From Sphingobacterium sp. (GTDB lineage: Bacteria; Bacteroidota; Bacteroidia; Sphingobacteriales; Sphingobacteriaceae): a DNA stretch of 64,000 bases. This document shows positions 15,238 to 24,154 of this stretch, piece by piece. The DNA is taken from the NCBI GenBank assembly GCA_031286695.1, contig JAITTY010000006.1, forward strand, positions 310,001-374,000, read 5' to 3'. The position numbers were made by a program, and so were the translations under genes. Numbering within the stretch: the first letter of the stretch is position 1; every line of letters starts with the position of its first letter. The notes under the pieces were generated by a model. The model was not told the origin of the DNA and did no database searches. It saw only the letters and a list, made by a program, of their open reading frames with translations.

Positions 15238-18132
15238 ATGTCACCAATGTCTACCAAATTTAGGAACAAAAATTTACTCAGTTTAAAAAAGGGGGTAAGC
15301 GCACTGTTGTTCACTTTTCCCTGGTTTATACCGACCTATGGTCAAGTGATCAAATCTTCTGTGCAAAGCGGTTCGGGGAAATTGCCCGGAGCTTCTATTG
15401 TCGCGATTTCTTTCAAAGGCAATACATCATCAGATCTACAGGGTAATTTTACATTAACAGCCCCTGATACTGGGATGGTATCGTTACAGGTATCTTATAT
15501 TGGCTATCAGACACGTACCTTCGATATTCGCTTAAAGCGAGGTATCAATGAGATTTCGCCAATTGAACTGGCCGTGGGTGATGGTAGTGCTTTGGCGGAA
15601 GTCATCGTATCTGGTACGATGGCTCCTTCACAGGCTAAAGCGTTCAGCATCAAGAAACAGGCTGTAGCAATAATGGATGTACTGGCGGCTGACGCAATTG
15701 GCAAACTGCCGGATCGAAATGCAGCCGAAGCGGTACAACGCATGCAGGGTGTTGCAGTTGCAAAGAATCACGGCGAAGCTGATATTGCAACGGTAAGGGG
15801 TACTCCATTTGCCTGGACCTCAGTTTTATTCAACGGAAGTCGTCTTCCTAGTCCAAATGTCATGGGCAATCGGTCTATGCCCCTGGATGCAATTCCATCT
15901 GAGATCATCCAATATGTACAAGTTGCTAAGGCATTAACGCCAGATATGGAAGCAGATGCAATTGGTGGTTCGATCAATTTTGTCACTAGAACATCCCCTA
16001 GCAAACGTACACTTAGTGTCTCGGGGGCAGGAGGCTATAACACATTTAGTAAAAATGGAACATACAACGGCTCACTTGTTTATGGAGATCGCTTTCTGAA
16101 TAATAGGTTGGGATTGATTCTGTCGGCAGCAACATGGGCGAGACAATGGGGATCAGATGCTTTTGATGTTTCCTACAATACAGGTTTGGCCAATGAACAG
16201 CAAAGGAATTCTATTGGATCGGTCATGCTCAAGCGTTATATTGGTGAACGCCAGACTAAGGGAATAAATCTGGGGTCGGATTACAAAATTTCACCCGGAC
16301 ATACGGTATTCTTTCGCGCTATGTTCAATAAATTTGACGATATCCGTCCTGTGTACGAAGCCTATGTAGACTATAATAAGAAACGCTATCAATATAACAA
16401 CCGTTACTCACACTATCAGACGGCAATCTATGGAGGTGAAATAGGTGGGGAACATCAACTTTCGGGGATTGCTAAAGTGGACTGGAGTGTCAGCGATCAT
16501 AAATCAAAATATTACCTTAACACACCACCAGCAAGCGATCGTAAAGGATTGCCAATAGCGACTTTCCATCAGCAGATCACGAGTGGATTTAATAATTTGT
16601 CCAATGATGGACTGCGCTATTGGGGATTCGATTCACCTAATGCTGTCGGTGGCTCTCCATTGGATTTTGATCCTGGAATTAAAGATGCCAGCGAAGTCCT
16701 GGATCCCGATAAGCTTAAATTGACGCAGTTGGTCATCACTCAGTTGGACAATAGTGAACGAGACCGTGTAGCCCAGGTTAATTTTCATCTTGAAGCATCG
16801 CCGGCATTAAAGTTTAAAGTTGGCGGTAAGTACAGGCATAAAGACCGGGACAATTTTTTTGGCTCCAATTTGGTATTTCTGCCGGGTGCTGCGCTCGGTG
16901 CTGAAAATGCTGCTCCCTTACGAAGTTTATCCTCGTTTGAGACACAAAGTTTTCCAAAAGGAACATCTTTCTTCGGTAGTCTGAATGGCAACTATAACTC
17001 CTTTCAGCTAAATCCCTTGACCAAAGATCAACTATTGGATCTCTTTAGTCCGGAGTTTATGAAGGTAAATGGCTTTATTGATAAAACGGATCCGATGAGT
17101 GCGACATCGATTTATACTGGACAGGAGATCGTATCCTCGGGGTATGTTATGGCTGATTATGATCTCTCCGAAAAACTAAAGTTGGTTGCGGGTTTGCGCA
17201 ATGAATATACAAAGACTAGACTTCATGGACAACGTGTGGAGCCTACGGCATCCGGAAACCAACTTGTTGCATCTGAAATTGAAAATAATTACAATGCTTT
17301 GCTGCCCATGTTTCATCTCAAGTACAAGTTGAATAAAGATGCAAATTTGAGGGGAGCTTTCACCCGGACTTTTGTACGCCCTAATTTTGGAGATATGACC
17401 CCCGGAACATCCATTGATGTTTCTTCGACACCAGCGACAATCAGCCAAGGTAATTCCGAGCTTAAGCCCACCTTCAGCAACAATTTTGATCTCATGGGAG
17501 AATACTACTTTCAGAATGTTGGGATCCTGACTGGGGGATTGTTTTACAAAGATATTTCAGATGTGATATTTACAGATATCAGCATGCAAAACATCGATGG
17601 GACAGACTACCGCATATCCCAAGCGAAAAATTTGAACAAAGCAACATTGTTCGGCTTGGAGTTTGGCGTAAACCGAAGATTTGATTTCCTTCAAGGCTTT
17701 TGGAAGAATTTCGGTATCGAATTTAATTACTCTTATGTGAATTCTGAAACGAAAGTGCCGCGTGTCGGCGGTGTCGAAGCTTCATTCGATAAAACAGCGT
17801 TACCTAATCAATCCAAGCATCTGTTCAATGCCATTCTATTTTATGAAGGTAAGGGCGTAATGGTACGTCTGGCCGGAAATTATAGAGGGAAGTCAATTGA
17901 GACAATCGATCAGAAATTAGGGCCACAATTTTATAAGTGGACGGACAATAATTTTACTTTGGATGCCACCGCTACGGTGTCGTTGTCTGCACGTGTAAAA
18001 GCATTTTTGGAGCTAAACAATCTGACAAATTCGGCCGTGAGTATGTACATGGGAGATAGCCGTCGCATTAGTAGCCGCGAGGTGTATGGCAGTAGGGGGC
18101 AGGCCGGGATTAGATGGGATATAATTAAATAA
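15238..18132 (+). CDS. TonB-dependent receptor, Xanthomonas/Caulobacter type
   Basis: This 964-residue receptor has a signal peptide ending near PTYGQ, a carboxypeptidase-like domain (LPGASIVAISFKGNTSSDLQ), and a plug with the signature of the TIGR01782 class (LPDRNAAEAVQRMQGVAV, then PSEIIQYVQVAKALTPDMEA). The barrel ends GSRGQAGIRWDIIK. I start at ATG 15238; the frame also opens at TTG 15223, but the signal peptide fits ATG better. The class imports varied substrates such as sugars or organophosphates. The exported phosphatase gene 18 bp downstream suggests a phosphorylated substrate, which is inference. Confidence 0.87.
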   Translation: MSPMSTKFRNKNLLSLKKGVSALLFTFPWFIPTYGQVIKSSVQSGSGKLPGASIVAISFKGNTSSDLQGNFTLTAPDTGMVSLQVSYIGYQTRTFDIRLKRGINEISPIELAVGDGSALAEVIVSGTMAPSQAKAFSIKKQAVAIMDVLAADAIGKLPDRNAAEAVQRMQGVAVAKNHGEADIATVRGTPFAWTSVLFNGSRLPSPNVMGNRSMPLDAIPSEIIQYVQVAKALTPDMEADAIGGSINFVTRTSPSKRTLSVSGAGGYNTFSKNGTYNGSLVYGDRFLNNRLGLILSAATWARQWGSDAFDVSYNTGLANEQQRNSIGSVMLKRYIGERQTKGINLGSDYKISPGHTVFFRAMFNKFDDIRPVYEAYVDYNKKRYQYNNRYSHYQTAIYGGEIGGEHQLSGIAKVDWSVSDHKSKYYLNTPPASDRKGLPIATFHQQITSGFNNLSNDGLRYWGFDSPNAVGGSPLDFDPGIKDASEVLDPDKLKLTQLVITQLDNSERDRVAQVNFHLEASPALKFKVGGKYRHKDRDNFFGSNLVFLPGAALGAENAAPLRSLSSFETQSFPKGTSFFGSLNGNYNSFQLNPLTKDQLLDLFSPEFMKVNGFIDKTDPMSATSIYTGQEIVSSGYVMADYDLSEKLKLVAGLRNEYTKTRLHGQRVEPTASGNQLVASEIENNYNALLPMFHLKYKLNKDANLRGAFTRTFVRPNFGDMTPGTSIDVSSTPATISQGNSELKPTFSNNFDLMGEYYFQNVGILTGGLFYKDISDVIFTDISMQNIDGTDYRISQAKNLNKATLFGLEFGVNRRFDFLQGFWKNFGIEFNYSYVNSETKVPRVGGVEASFDKTALPNQSKHLFNAILFYEGKGVMVRLAGNYRGKSIETIDQKLGPQFYKWTDNNFTLDATATVSLSARVKAFLELNNLTNSAVSMYMGDSRRISSREVYGSRGQAGIRWDIIK

Positions 18133-18150
18133 TTAGTTTAAAACAATCAT

Positions 18151-18975
18151 ATGAAAATTTCAAATTTGATGATGGCTCTTTTGGGGACCATTCCGGCACT
18201 TGCCTTTGGGCAGCTGTCCGATAGTACAAAACGTGTGCTTCCAGTTCAAGGAGCTGTTAACTTTAGAGATATTGGTGGTTACGAAACCAATGATGGAAAA
18301 CACGTCGTTTGGGGTAAAATATTCCGTAGCGATGGTATTGATAAACTTACCGATAGCGATGTCGCACTGATGGATAAAAAAAGAATTCACACTGTTGTTG
18401 ACCTTCGTGGTATAGCTGAGGCTAAAGCTGCACCTGACAAGCTTGTCGCCTATACAGATTATACACTCAGTCCAGCCGGTAGTGACAATTTGCCTAATCC
18501 ACAAGATATGGTGACGGCATTAAAACAAAAAGACTTTTTGGTGAAATTCTATGCTGAAGGCGTTAATTATTATGGGGATAGATACCGACCTGCATTTATC
18601 AAACTGTTGGGAGCTACCGATGGAGAGGCTGTCCTGTATCATTGTACAGGTGGAAGAGATCGTACTGGTATGCAGACAGCTTTGATTCTATATGTACTTG
18701 GCGTCCCATATCCGACTATCGAAGCAGATTATTTAGCGTCTAACGTATACCTTAGCCGCAACAAGCAGATGAACGCTTATACCGATGCAATGGTCGCCGC
18801 AACTGGAATGACTAAAGAACAGATTGAAGATCAGATGAAACTGAAACCCGAATTGTTAAAAGCATTTTTTGACGGAATTAAAGCTAAGTATGGCACAGTG
18901 GAGAAGTTTCTTCAGGAGGAGATGGCCATTGGACCGAAAGAGATCAAGATACTGAAAGCAAAATATACACGCTAA
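18151..18975 (+). CDS. Exported protein tyrosine/serine phosphatase family protein
   Basis: The 274-residue protein has a signal peptide (MKISNLMMALLGTIPALAFGQ) and the Y_phosphatase3 layout: N-terminal VNFRDIGGYET, KIFRSDGIDKLTDSD, VVDLRG and the catalytic loop HCTGGRDRTG, in which Cys and Arg form the CX5R motif. Relatives hydrolyse phosphotyrosine and often phosphoinositides. A secreted copy co-transcribed with a TonB receptor suggests removal of phosphate from an imported or surface-bound compound, for example an inositol phosphate, rather than signalling. The true substrate is unknown. Confidence 0.86.
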   Translation: MKISNLMMALLGTIPALAFGQLSDSTKRVLPVQGAVNFRDIGGYETNDGKHVVWGKIFRSDGIDKLTDSDVALMDKKRIHTVVDLRGIAEAKAAPDKLVAYTDYTLSPAGSDNLPNPQDMVTALKQKDFLVKFYAEGVNYYGDRYRPAFIKLLGATDGEAVLYHCTGGRDRTGMQTALILYVLGVPYPTIEADYLASNVYLSRNKQMNAYTDAMVAATGMTKEQIEDQMKLKPELLKAFFDGIKAKYGTVEKFLQEEMAIGPKEIKILKAKYTR

Positions 18976-18993
18976 GAAAATCTATTCAGCTTA

Positions 18994-19035
18994 TAAAACA
19001 GCTAAGCTCGATTTCGATCGGACTTAGCTGTTTTA
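18994..19035. terminator. Bidirectional hairpin terminator between convergent genes
   Basis: The arms TAAAACAGCTAAG (18994-19006) and CTTAGCTGTTTTA (19023-19035) form a perfect 13-bp stem with a 16-base loop. The stem begins in an A-run and ends in a T-run on either strand. It is located between the plus-strand phosphatase gene and the minus-strand gene ending at 19071, so it can stop both transcripts. Confidence 0.8.
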
Positions 19036-19070
19036 GATCGGATCTATACTGTAGTGTGCAATCTGTTAAG

Positions 19071-20477
19071 CTATTTTTCCTTAATGAATTTCATCTCAAA
19101 TCCGTTCTCTTTTCTCACCACCTGTTGTAAGTCGGGCGTAAATTGCAATTCTATACCGAACCCCATTTTAAATAGGTTATTTCCGAGATAATCAAGTGCT
19201 ACATTTTCTTGATTAGGGGCCTCTACAATTAACATACCATCCTTTTCTACAAAGGTTAGCTTAAATGTGGGAGCTGTCTCATCCGCATAGGTACCCAAAT
19301 AGCTATCGATATGTTCGATGGAATGTTTTCTTTCCTGATATGGTTCTATAGCAGTAATATTTTCCATATTTTCTAAACGTGCCATTAATCCCCAACCATA
19401 AAAATCATTAGATACTCCAACGAGTAATTGGTTTTCACCTTTTTTAAGCTTTAATCGAATATTCCCATTCTGTATAGATATTCTTCCGTCAGGGTATTTT
19501 TTCATATTTTGTCTAAAGATATTTTTGTCTGTGTAGGTGATCAGATCATTGAGATAAAGCCATATTTCATCTGAAAATCCGAGCTGGAGATTGACGGATG
19601 TAGGTTTTTTCGTAGTAATAACAGCTTTTAGCCAAACTATCCTGCGTTTTTCTGCAGAACCAAAACGTCTCGTCAGGTTTATCAATCCATATCGCTCAGC
19701 TGCTATTTTTTCTGTAAAGGCTTCGTCTTTAGGTAGGTCACGAAACGTAGTTGGCTCTCTTCCTTCTTCCAAAGCTGTGGACTGGGTTATAGACCAGTTT
19801 CGGATATAATTTGTTTCATGACGGGTCAGATCTGCACCTTCAATCTGCGTTAATCCTTCCATTTGGTTGGGTTTGATCTCAATATTGCTGATGTAGGAAT
19901 CTCCGTCAAATGCAATGCTTCCAGTATGTTCGCGCCCCTCAAGTTTTGGTACAATCAATCTGAGGTTATTGTTGACGAAAACCTGCATTTGCATGCCTGA
20001 AATGACTAGTTTGATATGATTCCATTCATCTGCTTTGGCCGCTGCAGAAGACTGATATTGGGGATACATGTCCCACATGTTGACACCGTCTAAGACGGGG
20101 CAGTACTGAATACCTTCATTAGCAAATGGGTCGGTCATTTTAGGTACTCGCAGATAGACAATCTCCTGTTCTTTTTCATTTTTTCGATGAAAATAAATGG
20201 CGCTGGCAAATTCTGTTTTCGCAGGTAGCACATCATACTCGATGGTTCCATCTCTGAAAATGAAGTCTTTAATCACTACCGGACCAGATGCTGGGGCGAT
20301 TTTCATTGCTTTACGACCCCTAAAATTTAGAAAATCGACCTTTCCGCTCTGAAAGATCCATTTTTCTGCGCTTAATGGGATGTTTGTGCCTGCTGATGTC
20401 TTAATTTTCTTTTCTTGAGCATAACTTTGGAATAAAGCCACCACTATTAAGACGAGTATCAAGAATGTTTTTTTCAT
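19071..20477 (-). CDS. Secreted lectin/ConA-fold protein of unknown function
   Basis: The 468-residue protein has a signal peptide (MKKTFLILVLIVVALFQSYA). An N-terminal half near residues 30-200 reads like a concanavalin-A-type jelly roll (RDGTIEYDVLPAKTEFASAI, EWNHIKLVISGMQMQVFVNN, GSIAFDGDSYISNIEIKP). The middle part (GENQLLVGVSNDFYGWGLMA) resembles glycoside-hydrolase-associated beta-sandwiches, and the C-terminus looks like a small beta-barrel tail. No catalytic motif was recognised. It is divergent from a membrane-tethered DNA-binding protein whose periplasmic half also looks ConA-like, so the two probably form a functional and regulatory pair. Confidence 0.72.
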   Translation of the reverse strand: MKKTFLILVLIVVALFQSYAQEKKIKTSAGTNIPLSAEKWIFQSGKVDFLNFRGRKAMKIAPASGPVVIKDFIFRDGTIEYDVLPAKTEFASAIYFHRKNEKEQEIVYLRVPKMTDPFANEGIQYCPVLDGVNMWDMYPQYQSSAAAKADEWNHIKLVISGMQMQVFVNNNLRLIVPKLEGREHTGSIAFDGDSYISNIEIKPNQMEGLTQIEGADLTRHETNYIRNWSITQSTALEEGREPTTFRDLPKDEAFTEKIAAERYGLINLTRRFGSAEKRRIVWLKAVITTKKPTSVNLQLGFSDEIWLYLNDLITYTDKNIFRQNMKKYPDGRISIQNGNIRLKLKKGENQLLVGVSNDFYGWGLMARLENMENITAIEPYQERKHSIEHIDSYLGTYADETAPTFKLTFVEKDGMLIVEAPNQENVALDYLGNNLFKMGFGIELQFTPDLQQVVRKENGFEMKFIKEK

Positions 20478-20527
20478 GTTAATAAAGTTTTTGATAAATT
20501 TAGAGCATAGGCATTATTTCAACACGC

Positions 20528-20568
20528 TCAACCTTGCGTCAAGTTTATTCAAGTTTGTTCAAGCTGAT
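20528..20568. promoter_or_regulatory. Four phased TCAA direct repeats in a divergent promoter region
   Basis: Units begin with TCAA at 20528, 20539, 20549 and 20559. The last three are exact 10-mers in register: TCAAGTTTAT, TCAAGTTTGT and TCAAGCTGAT. The 125-bp gap lies between the divergent starts at 20477 and 20603. One-helical-turn spacing suggests cooperative binding by an oligomeric regulator, most simply the adjacent membrane-tethered HTH protein regulating itself and its partner. Confidence 0.6.
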
Positions 20569-20602
20569 TGTTTGTTTTTAAAATACTGATATGTAGTAAA
20601 TT

Positions 20603-21901
20603 ATGTTTAAATCGAGTCATCCTGAATTGTTTCAGCATATTAAGAATTCCATTGAAAATAAACTTGAATGGGGTGAAACTGCCAATTGGAGTACCACCGA
20701 TTTTGAAAAACTTTCGGAAAAGATTCAGGAGAAAACGGGCGTTATACTTAGCGTTTCTACATTGAAGCGCATTTTTGGTAGGATTGATTATCAAAGTAAA
20801 CCTGCCCTGACGACATTAAATACATTGGCACAGTATCTTGGTTACGAAGACTGGCGGGCTTTCCGCAATGCTCATGTACAGCAAGAGATACCGGAGAAGC
20901 AGGTATTTATTAAATCTGCTTTTGAACCACAGGTGAGTGTACAAAAGAAGTATGGTTCCGTTTTTATTATAGCCATTTCATCTGTTCTTGTCCTGGTCTT
21001 GGTCGGCCTTTTAGGCAATAGGTTTATCCAGAAAAAGAAGCATTTTAATGGTAGTGCTTTCCGGTTTTCGTCGAAGACAATGTTGACACAGGGTTTGCCC
21101 AATTCAGTTGTATTTGATTATGATGCTTCGGCAGCAAGTGAAGCCGATTCGGTATTCATTGCACAAAGCTGGGACACCAGCCGCAAGACGCAGGTGGATA
21201 GAAATGGCAAACACCACTCCGCTATTTATTATTATCCAGGTTACTTCAGGGCCAAGCTGATTATTGGGGATAAAATTGTTCGAGAACATGATATACAGAT
21301 TAAAACAGATGGCTGGTTGGGATTGGTAGAAGCAGCGTGGGGAAAAGAGCCCTTATATTTCAAAAAAACTGAAATTACATTACCACATGAAATTGCCGTT
21401 ACTCAGGAACTGCTGAAAAGTTACAAAATCGATCTCCTCCCTGAAGCTCCGCCGGTTAGATTTTACAATCAAAAGAATATGACAGGCGTTATGACCAATA
21501 ATTTTAGTTTTGAAACAGCCATTAAAACAGAAACAGGCGGCGTTGGCAATATTTGCCAACGCGTAGAAGTACTCTTACAGTCTAAAAACGATATATTTAT
21601 TGTACCCTTAGTAAACACAGCCTGTATCGGTGACATAGCCCTTACTGCTGGTGGTTTTTATACAGATAGCAAACAAGATGACCTCAGTGGATTTGGCTGT
21701 GATCTTTCCGAATGGACTAAGCTTAAAATAGTCTGTAAAAATCAGCAGATTAGATTTTGGATTAATGATAAACCTGTATATGCAACCACGATTAAAAATG
21801 CACCAACTGAAATAGTGGGTCTTCAATATCGTTTTAAGGGAGCCGGTTCTGTTAGAAATACGCGTTTAAGTGGATCGGATATGAAGGATATTATTTTTTG
21901 A
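20603..21901 (+). CDS. Membrane-tethered DNA-binding protein with extracytoplasmic lectin-like domain
   Basis: The 432-residue protein has an N-terminal all-helical region (residues 1-90), including KTGVILSVSTLKRIFGR and LTTLNTLAQYLGYEDW, that looks like an HTH DNA-binding domain found in Bacteroidota regulators. A single transmembrane helix follows at about 119-138 (SVFIIAISSVLVLVLVGLLG). The roughly 290-residue remainder is predicted outside and ends in a ConA-like part (DLSEWTKLKIVCKNQQIRFW). No kinase or receiver domain is present, so this is a one-component transmembrane regulator. It is divergent from the secreted ConA-like gene at 19071. Confidence 0.72.
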   Translation: MFKSSHPELFQHIKNSIENKLEWGETANWSTTDFEKLSEKIQEKTGVILSVSTLKRIFGRIDYQSKPALTTLNTLAQYLGYEDWRAFRNAHVQQEIPEKQVFIKSAFEPQVSVQKKYGSVFIIAISSVLVLVLVGLLGNRFIQKKKHFNGSAFRFSSKTMLTQGLPNSVVFDYDASAASEADSVFIAQSWDTSRKTQVDRNGKHHSAIYYYPGYFRAKLIIGDKIVREHDIQIKTDGWLGLVEAAWGKEPLYFKKTEITLPHEIAVTQELLKSYKIDLLPEAPPVRFYNQKNMTGVMTNNFSFETAIKTETGGVGNICQRVEVLLQSKNDIFIVPLVNTACIGDIALTAGGFYTDSKQDDLSGFGCDLSEWTKLKIVCKNQQIRFWINDKPVYATTIKNAPTEIVGLQYRFKGAGSVRNTRLSGSDMKDIIF

Positions 21902-22412
21902 TCGGGAAACCAATTACCTTTCGCTTGCTTGGCTCAGCAAGAAAAAGGTAAGCCTTTCGAAATACAATTTGATCTTTTGGGATTTTCCAATGGCGCAAAG
22001 CTCGAATTGAGCAGCTTTCATGAAGGCGGCCGTTCCTATGTTGCCATTCTTACAGATGGAAAATGTACCATAAAAGGGACTTTGGAAGAGCCTTCGTTGT
22101 ATATAATAACGGCAAAGCCCAATCTGAGGACAGTCATTTGGATTGAGCCGTCGCGTATGAAGATATTAGGCGATAGTCTGTATTTTTCGAATATAGAGGT
22201 GCTGAATTCGAGATCACAGGCTGAAACCATTCCGATCAATAAGCAACTGGATCAATGTAGGGGATCAGCAAGCATTGCATAGCAAAACTGCCATCACCTA
22301 TCGGGTACAGGGGTTACCAAAAGTTTATATCATTGACCGAAATGGGATTATCCTTGAAACTGGAGGCTCTGGGGTAGACTTAGAACACGTGTTAAAAGAA
22401 ATTTCTTTTTAA
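21902..22412 (+). pseudogene. Broken thioredoxin-family (TlpA-like, DUF4369) gene
   Basis: Directly after the preceding stop codon the frame reads out the end of a signal peptide (LPFACLAQQ) and then a DUF4369-type domain to about residue 110 (FEIQFDLLGFSNGAKLELSS). Near 22240-22250 the frame shifts, and from there to TAA 22410-22412 another frame encodes a typical thioredoxin C-terminus (YRVQGLPKVYIIDRNGIILE). The middle, including the CXXC active site, and the start codon with the first part of the signal peptide are missing. Intact relatives are about 370 residues, so the gene has lost more than half its length. Confidence 0.82.
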
Positions 22413-22473
22413 TCCGTTAAAAATGTCGTTTTTATAAGATTAGACGATCTGTTTGGATTGTTTTTATCCTTTA

Positions 22474-22489
22474 AGATGTTAAAACATCT
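22474..22489. repeat. 16-bp perfect palindrome
   Basis: AGATGTTAAAACATCT reads the same on both strands. It lies 20 bp before the Fur-like box and promoter of the following ECF sigma gene. It could be an operator or the remnant of a weak terminator for the broken gene upstream. Confidence 0.45.
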
Positions 22490-22493
22490 AGTT

Positions 22494-22526
22494 ATTTGGA
22501 ATAGTTCTAAATAATTATTTATTTTG
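22494..22526 (+). promoter_or_regulatory. Promoter with Fur-like palindrome before ECF sigma gene
   Basis: TTTG at 22495-22498, 20 bases, then TTATTTTG at 22519-22526 matches the Bacteroidota promoter with one mismatch in the -7 box. Overlapping it is ATTTGGAATAGTTCTAAAT (22494-22512), a 19-bp palindrome with one mismatched position between arms ATTTGGAA and TTCTAAAT. This resembles Fur-type iron boxes and suggests repression of the operon in iron-replete cells. Confidence 0.66.
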
Positions 22527-22531
22527 CACAC

Positions 22532-23092
22532 TTGGACACACATAAAATATGGAATGGGGTCAAGGTAGGAGACAGCGATAGCTTTCTAGCCTTGTACGAC
22601 GCAGTTTATACTGCGCTTTTCCGATATGGCCTGAAAATAACTCACGATCGCGAAATAGTTAAAGAATCCATTCATATTTTATTTTGTGATCTATGGGAGC
22701 GGAGGGAGAAACTTCCGGCATTAAATACTGATCCTAGGTATTATTTGTTTGTATGGCTCAAGCGGATCATCTTTAAGCAGCGTGCAACGCAAAATCTATC
22801 GCTGGATGATCTTTTTGATGTCCCTGTAGAAGATTCGATTGAAGCGCAAAAAATAGCTATCGAAGAAACCTTGGAGCGAGATGATGCGCTGGAGCGGGCG
22901 ATGAGCAAGCTTACAAAAAAGCAGTACCGTTATATCGAGTTAAAATTCTTCGACAATAAATCCTATGAGGAGATTGCTGTGATTGAAAATGCTGCGATAA
23001 GAACAGTTTATAATGTGGTACATGAAGCGATTAAAAAATTAAAAGGCTCATTGACAGTGATTATTATTTTTATTTTGAATTTTTCCAAATAA
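22532..23092 (+). CDS. ECF RNA polymerase sigma factor
   Basis: This is a 186-residue FecI-like sigma factor: region 2 contains FLALYDAVYTALFRYGLKI and ILFCDLWERREKL, and region 4 contains ALERAMSKLTKKQYRYIELK, then SYEEIAVIENAAIRTVYNVV. The only start codon that preserves region 2 is TTG at 22532; the nearby ATG at 22549 is in another frame. With the -7 box ending at 22526, the transcript would be nearly leaderless. FecR and STN-type TonB receptor genes follow, so this is a classic cell-surface signalling triad. Confidence 0.88.
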   Translation: MDTHKIWNGVKVGDSDSFLALYDAVYTALFRYGLKITHDREIVKESIHILFCDLWERREKLPALNTDPRYYLFVWLKRIIFKQRATQNLSLDDLFDVPVEDSIEAQKIAIEETLERDDALERAMSKLTKKQYRYIELKFFDNKSYEEIAVIENAAIRTVYNVVHEAIKKLKGSLTVIIIFILNFSK

Positions 23093-23148
23093 AAATAGGT
23101 AAAAATAGTGGAGTAGTTGCACTACTGATTAAAAGCAATTGCTATTAC

Positions 23149-24141
23149 ATGGAAAACCCTACCTTAGAAAAACTGATCTGTGACGAGTCTTTTCTCGATT
23201 ATTGCTTAAAGTCGCACCGTGAGGAGGGGGACTATTGGCCACAGTGGATAGCCGCAAATCCACAACATCGGGAGCTTATAAAGGAGGCGGAACTGATGGT
23301 CGAATTTTTGCGGAGCAGCCCGACAAAACTAGAGGTCGCTGCAGAGCGCAATAGACTTCAGTCTATTATTGATGGAGGAAAATTGCCCGTCAAAAGTCTG
23401 TTAAGTTACCGATGGATTGGCTATGCAGCAGCCTGCCTCTTCATGCTCTCACTAAGTATTTTTCTTTATAAAAGACAGCAGATGTCTTCGGATATAACTG
23501 CCCAACCTGAGTTTGTACAACAGTCTGTGCCGACAGGAAGCTATATGAATGTGCTTTTGGCTGACCATACTCAGGTAAAACTTGGACCTAAATCCATATT
23601 GGAATACCCAAAACAATTTAGTGGAAACGAAAGAAAAGTTGAGCTCAATGGCGAAGCATATTTCAAAGTTGCACATAATGAAAATAAACCTTTTGTCATA
23701 CAAACAGGTGATTTAAGCATTAAAGTGTTGGGCACATCTTTCAATGTACATGCATTTGCCGGAGATGAGGTTTCGAAGGTGGCTTTATTCACCGGTAAGG
23801 TGGAGGTTGCCAGAGGTGCAGTGAGCCAGCAGATCAAACCAGGTCAGGCTATTATTTACGACAAGCGTAAAGGGACATTTACAGTCGAGGAATTTGACCT
23901 GGTCAAAGAAAAGGATAATATGGATGGTATCCTACATTTTGAGCAAGCTTCCTACCTTGAAATCGCTAAACAGCTGAACCGAAAATATGGCTTAGCCTAT
24001 CAAGAAAGAGCGGATATTCAATTGGTTTACTCAGGTACGATAGCACATGAGCCGCTGCTGCAGGTACTTGAAAAACTCACGCTCACAACCCCCTATCATT
24101 TCAGTGTGAAATCCAACAAACTTATTGTTCGTAAAAAATAA
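23149..24141 (+). CDS. FecR-family anti-sigma factor
   Basis: The 330-residue protein has a short cytoplasmic sigma-binding region, a transmembrane helix at about 86-106 (WIGYAAACLFMLSLSIFLYK), the periplasmic FecR domain (PTGSYMNVLLADHTQVKLGP, VLGTSFNVHAF, ALFTGKVEVA) and a DUF4974 C-terminus (LHFEQASYLEIAKQLNRKYG). It should keep the upstream ECF factor inactive until the STN domain of the downstream receptor signals substrate capture. The gap to the sigma gene is 56 bp and the receptor starts 13 bp after its stop. Confidence 0.93.
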   Translation: MENPTLEKLICDESFLDYCLKSHREEGDYWPQWIAANPQHRELIKEAELMVEFLRSSPTKLEVAAERNRLQSIIDGGKLPVKSLLSYRWIGYAAACLFMLSLSIFLYKRQQMSSDITAQPEFVQQSVPTGSYMNVLLADHTQVKLGPKSILEYPKQFSGNERKVELNGEAYFKVAHNENKPFVIQTGDLSIKVLGTSFNVHAFAGDEVSKVALFTGKVEVARGAVSQQIKPGQAIIYDKRKGTFTVEEFDLVKEKDNMDGILHFEQASYLEIAKQLNRKYGLAYQERADIQLVYSGTIAHEPLLQVLEKLTLTTPYHFSVKSNKLIVRKK

Positions 24142-24154
24142 TATCATCTATCAT

